DNA of 64,000 nt from an uncultured Bacillota bacterium (GTDB lineage: Bacteria; Bacillota_I; Bacilli_A; RFN20; CAG-288), in NCBI GenBank assembly GCA_949290645.1, contig CASESG010000003.1, positions 124,001 to 188,000 on the forward strand. Reading direction: 5' to 3'. The first letter of the stretch is position 1. Every line of letters starts with the position of its first letter. Positions 16,338 to 25,227 of this stretch are shown here, in pieces. Made by a program: the position numbers and the translations under genes. The notes under the pieces were generated by a model. It ran no database searches. It was given only the letters and a program-made list of their open reading frames with translations, and was not told where the DNA came from.

Positions 16338-18921
16338 TCTCGAAGAGATCGAAGAGAGAGAGTTGCGTATCGGCCTTGTCGGGGCCGGCCTTGACGGGGT
16401 TCACCTTGACGACTTTCGGCGTCTCGATCGGGAAGGTCGCATCGATGACGGTTCCGTCGTCATCCCTTCCGATGATGGTTTCCTTTCCGAGGGCGGGGAT
16501 GTTCTCGCGCATGTCGGAATTGAGAGCGACCTTGGTCAGTTCGCCCAAGTCGATGACGGCCGATAGGGTCTTTGTGGAGACTCCGACGACGCTTCTTTGT
16601 CCGCGCACCTTGTCGACCTTGGAGAGCGAGACCAGAAGGAGCGGATTCTTCTTGAAGATGCGAACCAAGTTCGTCTTGGCTCCGAGCCGATTTGTGGTCT
16701 CGATGTCGGCCGAGGAGATGAGACGGCAGGCCCTACGGTCGGCCAGGATCAGAAGCAGGGAAGCCTCATTGCTGGAGAGGGTCACAAGGGAGATCAAGGG
16801 CGCGTTGTCAATCGAGCTAGAGATGGCTTTGACGCCCATCGCAGTGAGGCTGACCTCGGGGATTTCCGATTCGTTGAAGCGGCTGGCCCTTCCGAGGTTG
16901 TCGACGACGATGACGTCGCTGTTTCCGCCGGTCATCTCGACTCCGACGACCTCGTCCTGGTCATTCATGAGCTTGCAGGCGCGGAAGGTCCTCTTGGTCA
17001 ATCCGGTTTGACGGAATTCCACAAGGGGAGTCCTCTTGATCTTATTCTCCTTGGTCAGGATGACGACGTCGATTCCGGGGCGGAATTCATCCAGAAGGAA
17101 GGCCTTGACGATCCTCTCGCTCGGCCTGAGCGTGAGAAGGTTGTTGAGATGCTTTCCTTCCTCCTTCCACTTGAGCTCGGCGAGGAGATAGACGGGAAGA
17201 TAGCCGTAGTTTCCACGGTCGGTGAAGAAGAGGATCGAGTCGTGGGTGGAGCACTTCCTCCGGAAGACGACCCGGTCTCCGGGCTTGAGCTTAGGAAGGA
17301 CGAGCGGATCGTCCTTGTTGGCGTCGCAGGAGGCTTGGTAAGACTTCGGAGTCGTCCTCTTGGCATAGCCGTCCATCGTGATTGCGACGTAGCAGTCTTC
17401 CTTGGCGATGAGCTTGGTCTGGTCGATGGCGTCGAAGACGAGCTTCTCGTCGAGGATCTTCGTCTTCCTCTCGTGCCCGAAGGAAGAAGAGACTTCCTTG
17501 AGGCCCTTGATGATCTCGCGGTCCAGCTTCTCCGAATCCGAAAGCAGGCCCTTGAGCCGTTCGATGTCTTTTCGAAGCTCCCCGTCTTCCTGATAGAGAG
17601 CCTGGATGTCGGTGTTGGAGAGACGGTAGAGAGGGAGCATCGCGATCGCTTCGGACTGGTTCTCCGTGAAGCCGTAGTCGTCCTGGAGCATCTTTTTGAC
17701 GGATTCCTTGCCGGAGCACTTCTTGATCTTCTCGATGACCTCGTCAAGGATGGAATAGACCTTGATCAAGCCGGCGACGATCTCAAGCCTGGCTTGATCC
17801 TTCTTGAGCTCAAAGTCCGAAAGCCTCGTCTGGATGTCGCGCTGATGGTCGATGAAGGCATCGAGGATATCGATGAGCGGAAGAGTCTTCGGGTGTCCCT
17901 TGTCGATGGCGAGAAAGTTGCAGGCGATCGTCGTGCGGAGAAGACCCTTCCCCTGGAGATAGTTCAGGACATCTTCCGGAGAGGCGCCCTTCTTGATGTA
18001 GAGCACGATGTGGACATCGTCCTTGGCCGATTCATCAATGATTTCCTCGATGTTGTCGAGATTGTCCGTTTCCTTTCTCTTCTGAAGAGTTGTCACGAAG
18101 TCTTTCTTTACGACCCCGTAAGGAATCTCGTCGATGATGATTGTGTTGTTCTCATGATCGATCTTGGTATCGCAATAGAGGTAGAACGAGCCCTTTCCGG
18201 TCTCGTAGAGAGAGCGCAAATCTTCCTTGTCGTCGATCACGCCCCCGGTCGGGAAATCCGGTCCCTTGATGAACTTGAGGATGTCGTCGAGGTTGACCCT
18301 GCGGTGCTGGATGCGATAGATCGTCGCATCGATGACTTCCTTGAGGTTGTGGCTGGGAATGTAAGTCGTCGAACCGACGGCGATTCCTTGCGTCCCGTTG
18401 ACGAGGAGGTTGGGAAAGCGGGCCGGAAGGACGGTCGGCTCGAGGGACTTGTCGTCGAAGGTCGGGACCATCTCGACCAGGTCCTTCTCGATGTCCTTGA
18501 CCAAGTAGGCGCTCAACTTACTGAGCCTTGCCTCGGTATAACGGTTGGCGGCGGCGGGATCGTCGTCGATGGAGCCGTTGTTTCCCTGGAAGTCGACCAG
18601 AGGCTCTTCCATCTTCCAACCCTGGGAGAGATGGACAAGGGCGTCGTAGATAGAGCTGTCGCCGTGAGGATGATAGTGACCCATGACGTGTCCGACGATG
18701 GTCGCGCATTTCACGGTCGGCTTCTCGAAGACGTTCCCCTGCTCGAACATGTCGTAGACGATGCGCCTCTGGACGGGCTTGAGACCGTCGCGGACATCCG
18801 GGATGGCACGATCGGTGATGACGGCCTTGGCATAGCGGTTGAATGCCGAGACCAGGACGTCGCTGAGCTGGGAGGGAACGATCTCCTCGCTGACGACCGG
18901 CTGTTTCTTGTTACTTCTCAC
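16321..18921 (-). CDS. parC: DNA topoisomerase IV subunit A
   Basis: ParC is the DNA-cutting subunit of topoisomerase IV, which unlinks sister chromosomes. The 866-residue protein shows the family start (RAIPDVRDGLKPVQRRIVYDM), the GHYHPHGDSSIYDALV region, the catalytic tyrosine Y128 in AANRYTEARL, and a C-terminal beta-propeller with repeated strands such as VVGVEMTGGNSDVIVVDNLG. The ParC call, not GyrA, rests on the gene partner and on the lack of a clear GyrA box. It starts at GTG 18921 with GGAGG 6 bases upstream, overlapping the parE stop by 11 bases. Confidence 0.92.
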   Translation of the reverse strand: MRSNKKQPVVSEEIVPSQLSDVLVSAFNRYAKAVITDRAIPDVRDGLKPVQRRIVYDMFEQGNVFEKPTVKCATIVGHVMGHYHPHGDSSIYDALVHLSQGWKMEEPLVDFQGNNGSIDDDPAAANRYTEARLSKLSAYLVKDIEKDLVEMVPTFDDKSLEPTVLPARFPNLLVNGTQGIAVGSTTYIPSHNLKEVIDATIYRIQHRRVNLDDILKFIKGPDFPTGGVIDDKEDLRSLYETGKGSFYLYCDTKIDHENNTIIIDEIPYGVVKKDFVTTLQKRKETDNLDNIEEIIDESAKDDVHIVLYIKKGASPEDVLNYLQGKGLLRTTIACNFLAIDKGHPKTLPLIDILDAFIDHQRDIQTRLSDFELKKDQARLEIVAGLIKVYSILDEVIEKIKKCSGKESVKKMLQDDYGFTENQSEAIAMLPLYRLSNTDIQALYQEDGELRKDIERLKGLLSDSEKLDREIIKGLKEVSSSFGHERKTKILDEKLVFDAIDQTKLIAKEDCYVAITMDGYAKRTTPKSYQASCDANKDDPLVLPKLKPGDRVVFRRKCSTHDSILFFTDRGNYGYLPVYLLAELKWKEEGKHLNNLLTLRPSERIVKAFLLDEFRPGIDVVILTKENKIKRTPLVEFRQTGLTKRTFRACKLMNDQDEVVGVEMTGGNSDVIVVDNLGRASRFNESEIPEVSLTAMGVKAISSSIDNAPLISLVTLSSNEASLLLILADRRACRLISSADIETTNRLGAKTNLVRIFKKNPLLLVSLSKVDKVRGQRSVVGVSTKTLSAVIDLGELTKVALNSDMRENIPALGKETIIGRDDDGTVIDATFPIETPKVVKVNPVKAGPDKADTQLSLFDLFEKDKQN

Positions 18922-20845
18922 GTTTCACCTCCTTGGTGAAGTTGTCCTTGGTGGTGAAGTCGATGTTGTTCTCGATCCAATCCTTGCGGCGGTCGGTGTC
19001 ACGCCCCAAGAAGATGTTCACCTTGTCCTTGCACTCCTCGTCGTCTTGGATGAAGACCTGGAGGAGCTTTCTCTTCTCCGGCTGCATCGTCGTGTGGGAG
19101 AGCTGGTCGTAGTTCATCTCGCCTAAGCCCTTGTAGCGGTTGACGCGGTATCCGCGTCCAATCTCCGCCTTGGCCTTCTCGAGCTCGTTGTCGTCGTAGC
19201 AATAGATTTCCTTCTTCCCGGCATAGACGCGATAAAGGGGAGGGCAGGCGATATAGACATGTCCCGTCTCGAGAAGGGGCTTCATGTGGTTGTAGAAGAA
19301 GGTCAGAAGCAAGGACTGGATGTGGCTTCCGTCGTCATCGGCATCGGTCATGATGATGACCTTGCCGTAGTGGATGTCCTTGATCTTGAAGTCGGAGTCG
19401 AAGCCAGCCCCGATCGTGTAGATCAAGGTGGCGATTTCCTTGTTTCCCAGGAGGGCCTTCTCGTCCTCGACGTCGGTCGTGTTCTTGGGCTTTCCGCGCA
19501 GAGGAAGAATGGCCTGGTACTTGGGGTTTCTTCCCTTCTTGGCGCTGCCGCCGGCGGAGTCGCCCTCGACGATGAAGAGCTCGTTCTTGCTGTAGTCCTT
19601 GCTTGAACAGGGGGTCAGCTTGTCGGAGAGGGTGAAGCCGGAGACCTTGCTCTTGAGCAATTCTCGCTCCTTCTTCCTCTCGTTCTCGGCCTTGGCCCGG
19701 ACGCGCATCTCGTCGATCGTCTTCTTGCAGACGGCGACCGCTTCCGGCTCGTGCTCCTCGAGATAGTAGGCCAACTTGCTCTCAATCGTCCGGTCGACGG
19801 CGTTGAGTGCTTCCTTCGTCCCGAGCTTTCCCTTGGTCTGGCCCTCGAACTGAAGGAGGTGCTCTGGAACCCAGGTAGAGAGGATCGCCACCAAGCCTTC
19901 GCGAAGGCAGTCGCCGTCGAGAGACTCGTTGTTGCGGATCAGACGATGGTTAATGGCATAGGAGTTGAAGCAATTGGTCAGGGCCTTCTTGAGACCCGTG
20001 ACGTGATAGCCACCGTCTCCCGTGCGGACGCCGTTTGCGAAGGAGATGATCTTCTCGTCATAGTTGTCCTTGAGGAAGCCGAAGACACACTCGACGCGGA
20101 TTCCTTCGTCCGATGTCCCTTCGATGTGGATGGAAGAGGTGAGCCCTTCCTTGTTGACGGTGTGGCGCTGATAGTATTCCTGAAGTCCGTTCTCGTAATA
20201 GAAATCCTGCTTCCTACCCGTCCTTTCGTCCAGGAGATGGAAGGTGACCCCCTTCGTCAGGCAGGCCTGGTCGTCGAGATGCTGGGCGATGCGGTCGAAG
20301 GAGAAGGTGATGTCGGAGAAGATGCGGTCGTCGGGATAGAAGCGGACATCCGTGCCGCGCTTGGTTGTCGGCCCCATGTCCTTGAGCTCGCTCGCCGTCT
20401 TTCCTCCGTCCTCAAAGCGCATGAAATGATCTCTTCCGTCACGGAAGGAATGGACTTCCATCCAGAGGGAGAGGGCATTGGTGACCGAGGCGCCGACGCC
20501 GTGCAGGCCGCCTGCGCTCTTGTAGAGGTTCTCGTCGAACTTTCCGCCTCCGTGAAGAGTCTGATAGACGATCTGGAAGCCGTTCTTCTTCTCCGCCTTG
20601 TTGTAGTCGTAGGGGATTCCTCGTCCCTGGTCCTGAACCTCCAGGGAGCCGTCGTCGTGGATGGTGACGTAGATGTGCTTTCCGTGACCTTCGTTGGCTT
20701 CGTCGACGGCGTTGTCGACAATCTCCCAGACGAGATGGTGCAGACCGACCGTATCCGTCGATCCGATATACATTCCGGGCCTTTGTCGGACCGGTTCCAA
20801 GCCGTGGAGGACCTTGAGCTCCGAAGCGGAATAATCATTTGCCAT
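18911..20845 (-). CDS. parE: DNA topoisomerase IV subunit B
   Basis: ParE is the ATPase subunit of topoisomerase IV. In 644 residues it shows the GHKL ATPase site (RPGMYIGSTDTVGLHHLVWE, EIVDNAVDEANEGH, DQGRGIPYDY, SAGGLHGVGASVTNALS), the transducer lysine region, and the TOPRIM domain (LFIVEGDSAGGSAKKGRN, then MTDADDDGSHIQ). ATG 20845 follows GAGGT at a spacing of 8. parC is coupled directly behind. An A+T-rich divergent spacer of 90 bases separates it from plsY; TAAAAT at 20871-20866 may be its -10. Confidence 0.93.
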   Translation of the reverse strand: MANDYSASELKVLHGLEPVRQRPGMYIGSTDTVGLHHLVWEIVDNAVDEANEGHGKHIYVTIHDDGSLEVQDQGRGIPYDYNKAEKKNGFQIVYQTLHGGGKFDENLYKSAGGLHGVGASVTNALSLWMEVHSFRDGRDHFMRFEDGGKTASELKDMGPTTKRGTDVRFYPDDRIFSDITFSFDRIAQHLDDQACLTKGVTFHLLDERTGRKQDFYYENGLQEYYQRHTVNKEGLTSSIHIEGTSDEGIRVECVFGFLKDNYDEKIISFANGVRTGDGGYHVTGLKKALTNCFNSYAINHRLIRNNESLDGDCLREGLVAILSTWVPEHLLQFEGQTKGKLGTKEALNAVDRTIESKLAYYLEEHEPEAVAVCKKTIDEMRVRAKAENERKKERELLKSKVSGFTLSDKLTPCSSKDYSKNELFIVEGDSAGGSAKKGRNPKYQAILPLRGKPKNTTDVEDEKALLGNKEIATLIYTIGAGFDSDFKIKDIHYGKVIIMTDADDDGSHIQSLLLTFFYNHMKPLLETGHVYIACPPLYRVYAGKKEIYCYDDNELEKAKAEIGRGYRVNRYKGLGEMNYDQLSHTTMQPEKRKLLQVFIQDDEECKDKVNIFLGRDTDRRKDWIENNIDFTTKDNFTKEVKREK

Positions 20846-20882
20846 AGATGATACCTCAACCTATAATTTTAGTTTCAGACGC

Positions 20883-20911
20883 TCGGAAAAGAAAGACGGA
20901 TTTTGTATAAT
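20883..20911 (+). promoter_or_regulatory. Promoter for plsY
   Basis: TATAAT at 20906-20911 is perfect; TCGGAA at 20883-20888 is a weak -35 at 17 bp. The transcript would have a leader of about 18 bases that includes GGAGG at 20924-20928. Confidence 0.5.
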
Positions 20912-20935
20912 ATCCTTGATTTCGGAGGTCTTTGC

Positions 20936-21664
20936 ATGGAAATGCTCTACACGGTCCTGTTCGCCCTGCTGTTTCTGATCTTCGGCTATCTCATCGGTTC
21001 GATCCCGACCTCGATCATCATCGGAAGGATCCACGGCATCGACATCCGCCAATACGGTTCCCACAACGCCGGCGGGACAAACGTCGGACGGGTCGTGGGC
21101 AAGAAATGGGGCATCCTCACGATCGTCCTGGACATCCTGAAGGCTTACGTTCCCTGCCTTCTCTCCTTCCTCTTCCTGGTCTATGTCCCTCTGAACTTCC
21201 TCCCTTCCTTCGACCACTTCCGCGAGCTCTTCGTCAACCTCGTCGCGGTCGGGGTATGCCTGGGCCATACCTTCCCTCTCTATGCTGGTTTCAAGGGCGG
21301 GAAGTGCGTCGCCTGCTATGCCGGCTATGTCATCTTCGTTGCGCCCATCATCTTCGTCCTGGCCTGCACGCTCTTCTTCGTCCTCTTCAAGTTCTTCCAC
21401 CGCATCTCCCTCTCCTCGGTCATCGCCGTCCCCTTTGCCCTCCTTCTCTTCTTCATCCCCGCGATCCTGGACTGGACCGTCCTTCCCCTGGAAAGCCAGT
21501 TCAACGGCGGAGCCTATTATGGAAACGACTGTCTGCTCCACCTCTCCTACGTCACCCTGATCTTCGCCTTCCTCTTGGCCCTTCTTGTCGTCTTGAGACA
21601 CCTTGCCAACATCAAGAGGCTCGAGAAGGGAGAGGAGCCCGAAACGCACTTCCGAAAAGACTGA
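20936..21664 (+). CDS. plsY: Acyl-phosphate:glycerol-3-phosphate acyltransferase
   Basis: PlsY moves an acyl group from acyl phosphate to glycerol 3-phosphate, the first step of phospholipid synthesis at the membrane. The 242-residue protein has about six hydrophobic segments and the three cytoplasmic motifs: GSIPTSIIIGRIHGIDIR, GSHNAGGTNVGRV and GHTFPLYAGFKGGKC. The usual GGKGVA loop reads GGKCVA here. ATG 20936 has GGAGG 7 bases upstream; an earlier in-frame ATG at 20903 overlaps the -10 box and is excluded. It is a single gene in the plus direction, closed by the hairpin at 21679-21710. Confidence 0.93.
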   Translation: MEMLYTVLFALLFLIFGYLIGSIPTSIIIGRIHGIDIRQYGSHNAGGTNVGRVVGKKWGILTIVLDILKAYVPCLLSFLFLVYVPLNFLPSFDHFRELFVNLVAVGVCLGHTFPLYAGFKGGKCVACYAGYVIFVAPIIFVLACTLFFVLFKFFHRISLSSVIAVPFALLLFFIPAILDWTVLPLESQFNGGAYYGNDCLLHLSYVTLIFAFLLALLVVLRHLANIKRLEKGEEPETHFRKD

Positions 21665-21678
21665 AACAACCAAAACAA

Positions 21679-21710
21679 AAGGCTCTCCGCTCAGTTCGGA
21701 GAGCCTTTTT
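21679..21710. terminator. Bidirectional terminator between plsY and yneF
   Basis: An 11-bp stem AAGGCTCTCCG / CGGAGAGCCTT with a 7-base loop is followed by a T-run on the plus strand and, on the minus strand, by TTTTGTTTT. It can stop transcripts from plsY (rightward) and from the rpmG-efp-yneF cluster (leftward). Confidence 0.88.
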
Positions 21711-21711
21711 C

Positions 21712-21960
21712 TCATTTTCTGTTGGGATGCTTCTGCGCCTCTTCGATGGCGCGCATCGTCTGATTGACCCGGGCCTCGCTTGGAGTCTGGCCCATCGAAC
21801 GATACATCGCCTTGATCATGTTGCGGTTGATCGGAGGGTTCTTCTTCAGGGCGCTCCGGAAGAGCTTGCGCGAGACGAAGTAACCGATGACCAAACCGAC
21901 AAGAAGGCAGCCTATGAGGGACAGGACGAATCCCCAGACCCAGATGACAATCTCCATCAT
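21712..21960 (-). CDS. Small membrane protein of the YneF/UPF0154 family
   Basis: The 82-residue protein has one N-terminal membrane helix (residues 3-28) and the UPF0154 signature SRKLFRSALKKNPPINRNMI followed by MGQTPSEARVNQTMRAIE. The molecular function is unknown. Two start codons are possible (ATG 21960 and 21957), and no good Shine-Dalgarno sequence is seen before either. The gene follows efp by 6 bases and is the last of the rpmG-efp-yneF run. Confidence 0.85.
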   Translation of the reverse strand: MMEIVIWVWGFVLSLIGCLLVGLVIGYFVSRKLFRSALKKNPPINRNMIKAMYRSMGQTPSEARVNQTMRAIEEAQKHPNRK

Positions 21961-21966
21961 CTGTTT

Positions 21967-22545
21967 TTAGGCGCGGGAATCGTATTCGCCCGTGGCGGTG
22001 CGAACGACGATCTCGGTTCCGTTCTTGACGAACATCGGGACGCGGAGCTTGTATCCTGTCTCGAGGACCGCTTCCTTCGTCGCCTTGTTGACGGTGTCGC
22101 CGGGAACGGCGTTGTCATCGGTCTCGACGATCTTGAGGACGACCTTGTCGGGAAGCTGGATGCCCAGGATCTCGTTCTGATAGTAGGTGATGAGGACGTT
22201 GGAGTTGGGAGCGAGGAACTGGAGTTCCCACTTGACCCGCTCCTTGGGGAGCTGGATCTGGTCGTAGGTCTCGTTGTCCATGAAGTAGGCGAATCCGCTC
22301 TCGCCGTCGTCGGCATAGAGGAACTGCATCTCCTTCTTGTCCAGATAGGCCAGTTCGACCTTCGTTCCGGAGAAGAGCATCATCTCGCTGATCGCGCCCG
22401 TGCGAAGATTCTTCGCCTTGATCTTGTGCTTCATCTTCGCCATGGCGGTCTTGTTGTGCTGGATGTCGACCACCTGGAGAAGCTGACTGTCGTAAAGAAA
22501 GACTTTGCCCGGACCCAATTCGCCGGCGTCAACCATGTCTGCCAT
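21967..22545 (-). CDS. efp: Elongation factor P with an atypical loop
   Basis: EF-P relieves ribosome stalling at proline runs. The 192 residues cover its three beta-barrel domains: KOW-like domain I (residues 1-65), then FAYFMDNETYDQIQLP and the C-terminal signature region PMFVKNGTEIVVRTATGEYDSR. The loop that normally reads PGKGxA, with a modifiable lysine, is HNKTAMAKMK at residues 30-39; methionine stands at the usual lysine position. As I recall, mycoplasma EF-P has a similar NKTAM loop, which would fit the suggested relationship. GGGGAGGA lies 7 bases before ATG 22545. It follows rpmG after 18 bases. Confidence 0.92.
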   Translation of the reverse strand: MADMVDAGELGPGKVFLYDSQLLQVVDIQHNKTAMAKMKHKIKAKNLRTGAISEMMLFSGTKVELAYLDKKEMQFLYADDGESGFAYFMDNETYDQIQLPKERVKWELQFLAPNSNVLITYYQNEILGIQLPDKVVLKIVETDDNAVPGDTVNKATKEAVLETGYKLRVPMFVKNGTEIVVRTATGEYDSRA

Positions 22546-22563
22546 GTCGGAGTCCTCCCCTTA

Positions 22564-22725
22564 TCACTTCTTTTCCTCGTGCAACGTCATCTTGTTGCAG
22601 TGGGGGCAATACTTCTTCGTGGAGAAACGCTCCGGATGGACGCGTTTGTTCTTCTCCGTGATATAATTCTCGCGCTTGCAGACAGAGCAGCGGAGGATTA
22701 TGTTGATACGCTTGTTCTCGGCCAT
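22564..22725 (-). CDS. rpmG: 50S ribosomal protein L33, zinc-binding form
   Basis: Translating from ATG 22725 gives 53 residues with the L33 pattern: [37 protein letters not shown] and LHEEKK. Both CxxC pairs are present, so this is the zinc-containing (C+) form. GAGGAGGT precedes the start by about 6 bases, and a good promoter lies upstream. Confidence 0.95.
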   Translation of the reverse strand: MAENKRINIILRCSVCKRENYITEKNKRVHPERFSTKKYCPHCNKMTLHEEKK

Positions 22726-22755
22726 GTGTAAACCTCCTCGTTTAGAAACTTAAAA

Positions 22756-22784
22756 ATTATATCGCCCGTGGCTTCCAATAGCAA
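22756..22784 (-). promoter_or_regulatory. Promoter for rpmG-efp-yneF
   Basis: On the minus strand TTGCTA (22784-22779), 17 bases and TATAAT (22761-22756). The leader is about 25 bases and carries a strong Shine-Dalgarno sequence. Confidence 0.65.
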
Positions 22785-22805
22785 CAGAAATCCGCCATCT
22801 CGCTG

Positions 22806-22814
22806 TGATAGAAT
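22806..22814 (+). promoter_or_regulatory. Extended -10 promoter for ispG, predicted leaderless
   Basis: TGATAGAAT has an extended -10 (TAGAAT at 22809-22814) and ends six bases (AGAGAT) before ATG 22821. No clear -35. Transcription should start at the A of the start codon. Confidence 0.55.
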
Positions 22815-22820
22815 AGAGAT

Positions 22821-23864
22821 ATGAACAAACTCTCTTTTCCAATCGGAAGCAAGACGATCGGTGACGGATCGGTCCTTCTGCAATCGATGGGGGACAGAAA
22901 GACGACCGAGGTCGACTTCCTGATCGAGGAAACCAACCTTCTTGCGCGCATGGGAATGGACATGATGCGCTTTTCCGTTCTGGACGAGGACGATGTCCTC
23001 GCCCTGAAGAAGATCAAGGAGCACGTCGCCATCCCCGTCATCGCCGACATCCACTTCAACGCCCATTACGCGATCGAGGCGATGGAAAACGGCATCGACA
23101 AGATCCGCATCAATCCTGGAAACATCGGTGGCCCAGCAAGGCTTAGGGAAGTCATCTCTGTCGCCAAAAGGCTCTCCGTTCCGATCCGGATCGGGGTCAA
23201 TTCCGGGTCCCTGATGGCCTACAAGGGAAAGGGAAAGGACGAGCTCGAGGACTATTTCCTGGCCATGGACGACACGCTCTCCCTCTTCCGGGAGATGTCC
23301 TTCGACCACCTTGTCCTCTCCTTGAAATCCTCCTCCCCGGAAAGGACCCGAAAGCTCTACGAAATCGCCTCAAAACGATATCCCTATCCCCTCCACATCG
23401 GCCTGACCGAATCGGGCTTCGGGGTTATGGGAGCGACCAATTCCGCCGTCGCCCTCTTCCCCCTTTTGAAGGAAGGAATCGGAGACACTTTGCGCGTCTC
23501 CCTCTCGGACGAGAGGAAAGAGGAGCTGAGGGTCTGCAAGACTCTCCTTCGTCTCTCGGGAAGAAGGAAGGACCTTCCGACCTTGGTCGTCTGTCCCACA
23601 TGCGGAAGGACCCTTGTCGACATCAAGGACCTCGCGCGGGAAGTCTGTGACCTTCTCGACTTCGTCTTCAAGGACATCAAGGTCGCCGTCATGGGCTGCC
23701 CGGTCAACGGGGTCGGGGAGGCCAAGGATGCGGACATCGGCATCGCCGGGAGCGGAAAGAAGGATGTCTATCTGCTCTTCTCCCACGGCAAGTCCCTGGG
23801 CCTTCACGAAAAAAAGGAGGCTTTCGACCTCCTCAAGAAATACATCGAAGACTTCCGGCGCTGA
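22821..23864 (+). CDS. ispG: 4-hydroxy-3-methylbut-2-en-1-yl diphosphate synthase
   Basis: IspG (GcpE) converts MEcPP to HMBPP in the MEP pathway, using a [4Fe-4S] cluster. The 347-residue protein has a TIM-barrel domain (PVIADIHFNAHYAIEAM, DKIRINPGNIGG) and a C-terminal cluster domain with cysteines in VVCPTCGRT and VAVMGCPVNGVGEAKDADIGI. No Shine-Dalgarno sequence precedes ATG 22821; instead the -10 box ends six bases away. Its stop is one base from the stop of the convergent helicase gene, with no terminator between them. Confidence 0.94.
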   Translation: MNKLSFPIGSKTIGDGSVLLQSMGDRKTTEVDFLIEETNLLARMGMDMMRFSVLDEDDVLALKKIKEHVAIPVIADIHFNAHYAIEAMENGIDKIRINPGNIGGPARLREVISVAKRLSVPIRIGVNSGSLMAYKGKGKDELEDYFLAMDDTLSLFREMSFDHLVLSLKSSSPERTRKLYEIASKRYPYPLHIGLTESGFGVMGATNSAVALFPLLKEGIGDTLRVSLSDERKEELRVCKTLLRLSGRRKDLPTLVVCPTCGRTLVDIKDLAREVCDLLDFVFKDIKVAVMGCPVNGVGEAKDADIGIAGSGKKDVYLLFSHGKSLGLHEKKEAFDLLKKYIEDFRR

Positions 23865-23865
23865 C

Positions 23866-25227
23866 TTATCTCGATCTCTTCGTGTCCTCGTGGTAATCCT
23901 GGGCGTTTCCGCCGCTTTTGGCGATGTTTGTCCGCACGACTTTCCTTCGATGCTTGAGCTTGACCAAGTCGACGGCCTTCTTGACCTTCTTCTTGTAGTT
24001 GGGCTTGACCTTATTGGACTTGTTCTTGTTGACGGCGTGACGGATCTGCTTCTGAAGCTTGTCGTTGGACTGATCCTTCTTGCCGAGGTTGCGGAAGAGG
24101 TATTGCCCCTTCTGGGCCTTGAGCCCGTCCTTGCCGATGGCATAGAGGTCGAAGGAAGGTTCCCTTCTTTGGAGCTGACGGGCCTTCTCCAAAGCCTGAT
24201 CCTCGTCAGGAACAAGGACATAGGAGTCGCCAGAGGTTCCGAAGCGTCCCGTCCTTCCCGCACGGTGGAAGTAGTAGTCCGTGTTCTTGGGCAGGTCATA
24301 GGAGAGGACGACAAGACAATCGGGAACATCGATCCCTCGGGAGAGATAATCCGTTCCCAAGAGGATGCCGATCGGTTTCTTGCGGAACTGCTCGACCTTC
24401 CTGCGGATGTCCCTCTTGTCCTCCCTGCCCTGGATGGAAAGGAAGTCGATATGGTTTTCCCGTAAGAGATTTCCGACAAGTGCGAGGTCTTCGCCCTTGC
24501 TGACGAAGATCATCATCTTCGTCGGGGATAGGCTCTTGACAAGCTCGATGAGGGCTTCTTCCCGAGAGAGCTGACGGGAGAAGACGAAATGATGCCTCAC
24601 CCCGCGCCAGGTGACGCTGTCCCTCGCGTCGACGACCTCGTCGATCGATAGGGCCTTGCGGATCTCGCGCACCTTCTGCACCGGAAGGGAGGCGGAGAAG
24701 AAGGACACCTGATGTCTCTTGATGGCCGGGGCAAGAAGAGTGAGTATCTCGTCAAAGCCATCATAGATGAGCATGTCCCCCTCGTCCAGGATGATATCCT
24801 TGACCTTGGAGGTGTCATAGCGGGAAAGCACTTCGGGATAGAGATGGGGAGTCGTAAGCAGGATCCTCGGCTGGACGCGTGTGAAATCCTTGTGCGCCCG
24901 AATGGCCTTGATCTGGGAATCATCAAAAAGCGAGCCGGCCAGCGTCTTGAGAAGCGAATAGACCTGGTCCATCAAAGCGACAGTCGGAAAAAGGAGAATC
25001 GAGGAGAGCTTCTCCTCCAGAAGGGCCTTCGTCAGCAAGGGAGCGAGATAGGCCAAGGTCTTTCCCGTTCCCGTCGGGGAAAGAGCAAGGACGCTTTTTT
25101 CCTTGAGAAGAATCGGAATCACCTTCTCCTGAATCGGGGAGAGAGTGACGAAGCCTTCCTTTTCCAAGACGTCGACGACCGGTTTTGCGATGGACAGGGA
25201 GCGGAAGGGAAAGCCTTTCTCAGCCAT
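23866..25227 (-). CDS. DEAD-box family RNA helicase with a DEGD motif
   Basis: The 453-residue protein has the two RecA-like domains of DEAD-box helicases: Q motif region (FVTLSPIQEKVIPIL), Walker A SPTGTGKT (50-57), motif II ILDEGD at 148-151 where DEAD is usual, motif III SFFSASLP, and in domain two LLGTDYLSRGIDVPD and FHRAGRTGRFG. A lysine-rich tail (about residues 395-453) should bind RNA. It may act in ribosome assembly or mRNA decay; which one cannot be told. ATG 25227 has GGGAG 7 bases upstream and overlaps the aspS stop by 8 bases. Confidence 0.9.
   Translation of the reverse strand: MAEKGFPFRSLSIAKPVVDVLEKEGFVTLSPIQEKVIPILLKEKSVLALSPTGTGKTLAYLAPLLTKALLEEKLSSILLFPTVALMDQVYSLLKTLAGSLFDDSQIKAIRAHKDFTRVQPRILLTTPHLYPEVLSRYDTSKVKDIILDEGDMLIYDGFDEILTLLAPAIKRHQVSFFSASLPVQKVREIRKALSIDEVVDARDSVTWRGVRHHFVFSRQLSREEALIELVKSLSPTKMMIFVSKGEDLALVGNLLRENHIDFLSIQGREDKRDIRRKVEQFRKKPIGILLGTDYLSRGIDVPDCLVVLSYDLPKNTDYYFHRAGRTGRFGTSGDSYVLVPDEDQALEKARQLQRREPSFDLYAIGKDGLKAQKGQYLFRNLGKKDQSNDKLQKQIRHAVNKNKSNKVKPNYKKKVKKAVDLVKLKHRRKVVRTNIAKSGGNAQDYHEDTKRSR

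Noticed and set aside
16597-18939. 780-codon open frame on the plus strand opposite parC and parE
   Set aside because: It mirrors the codon pattern of the real genes on the other strand; the translation has no family features, and parC/parE are certain.
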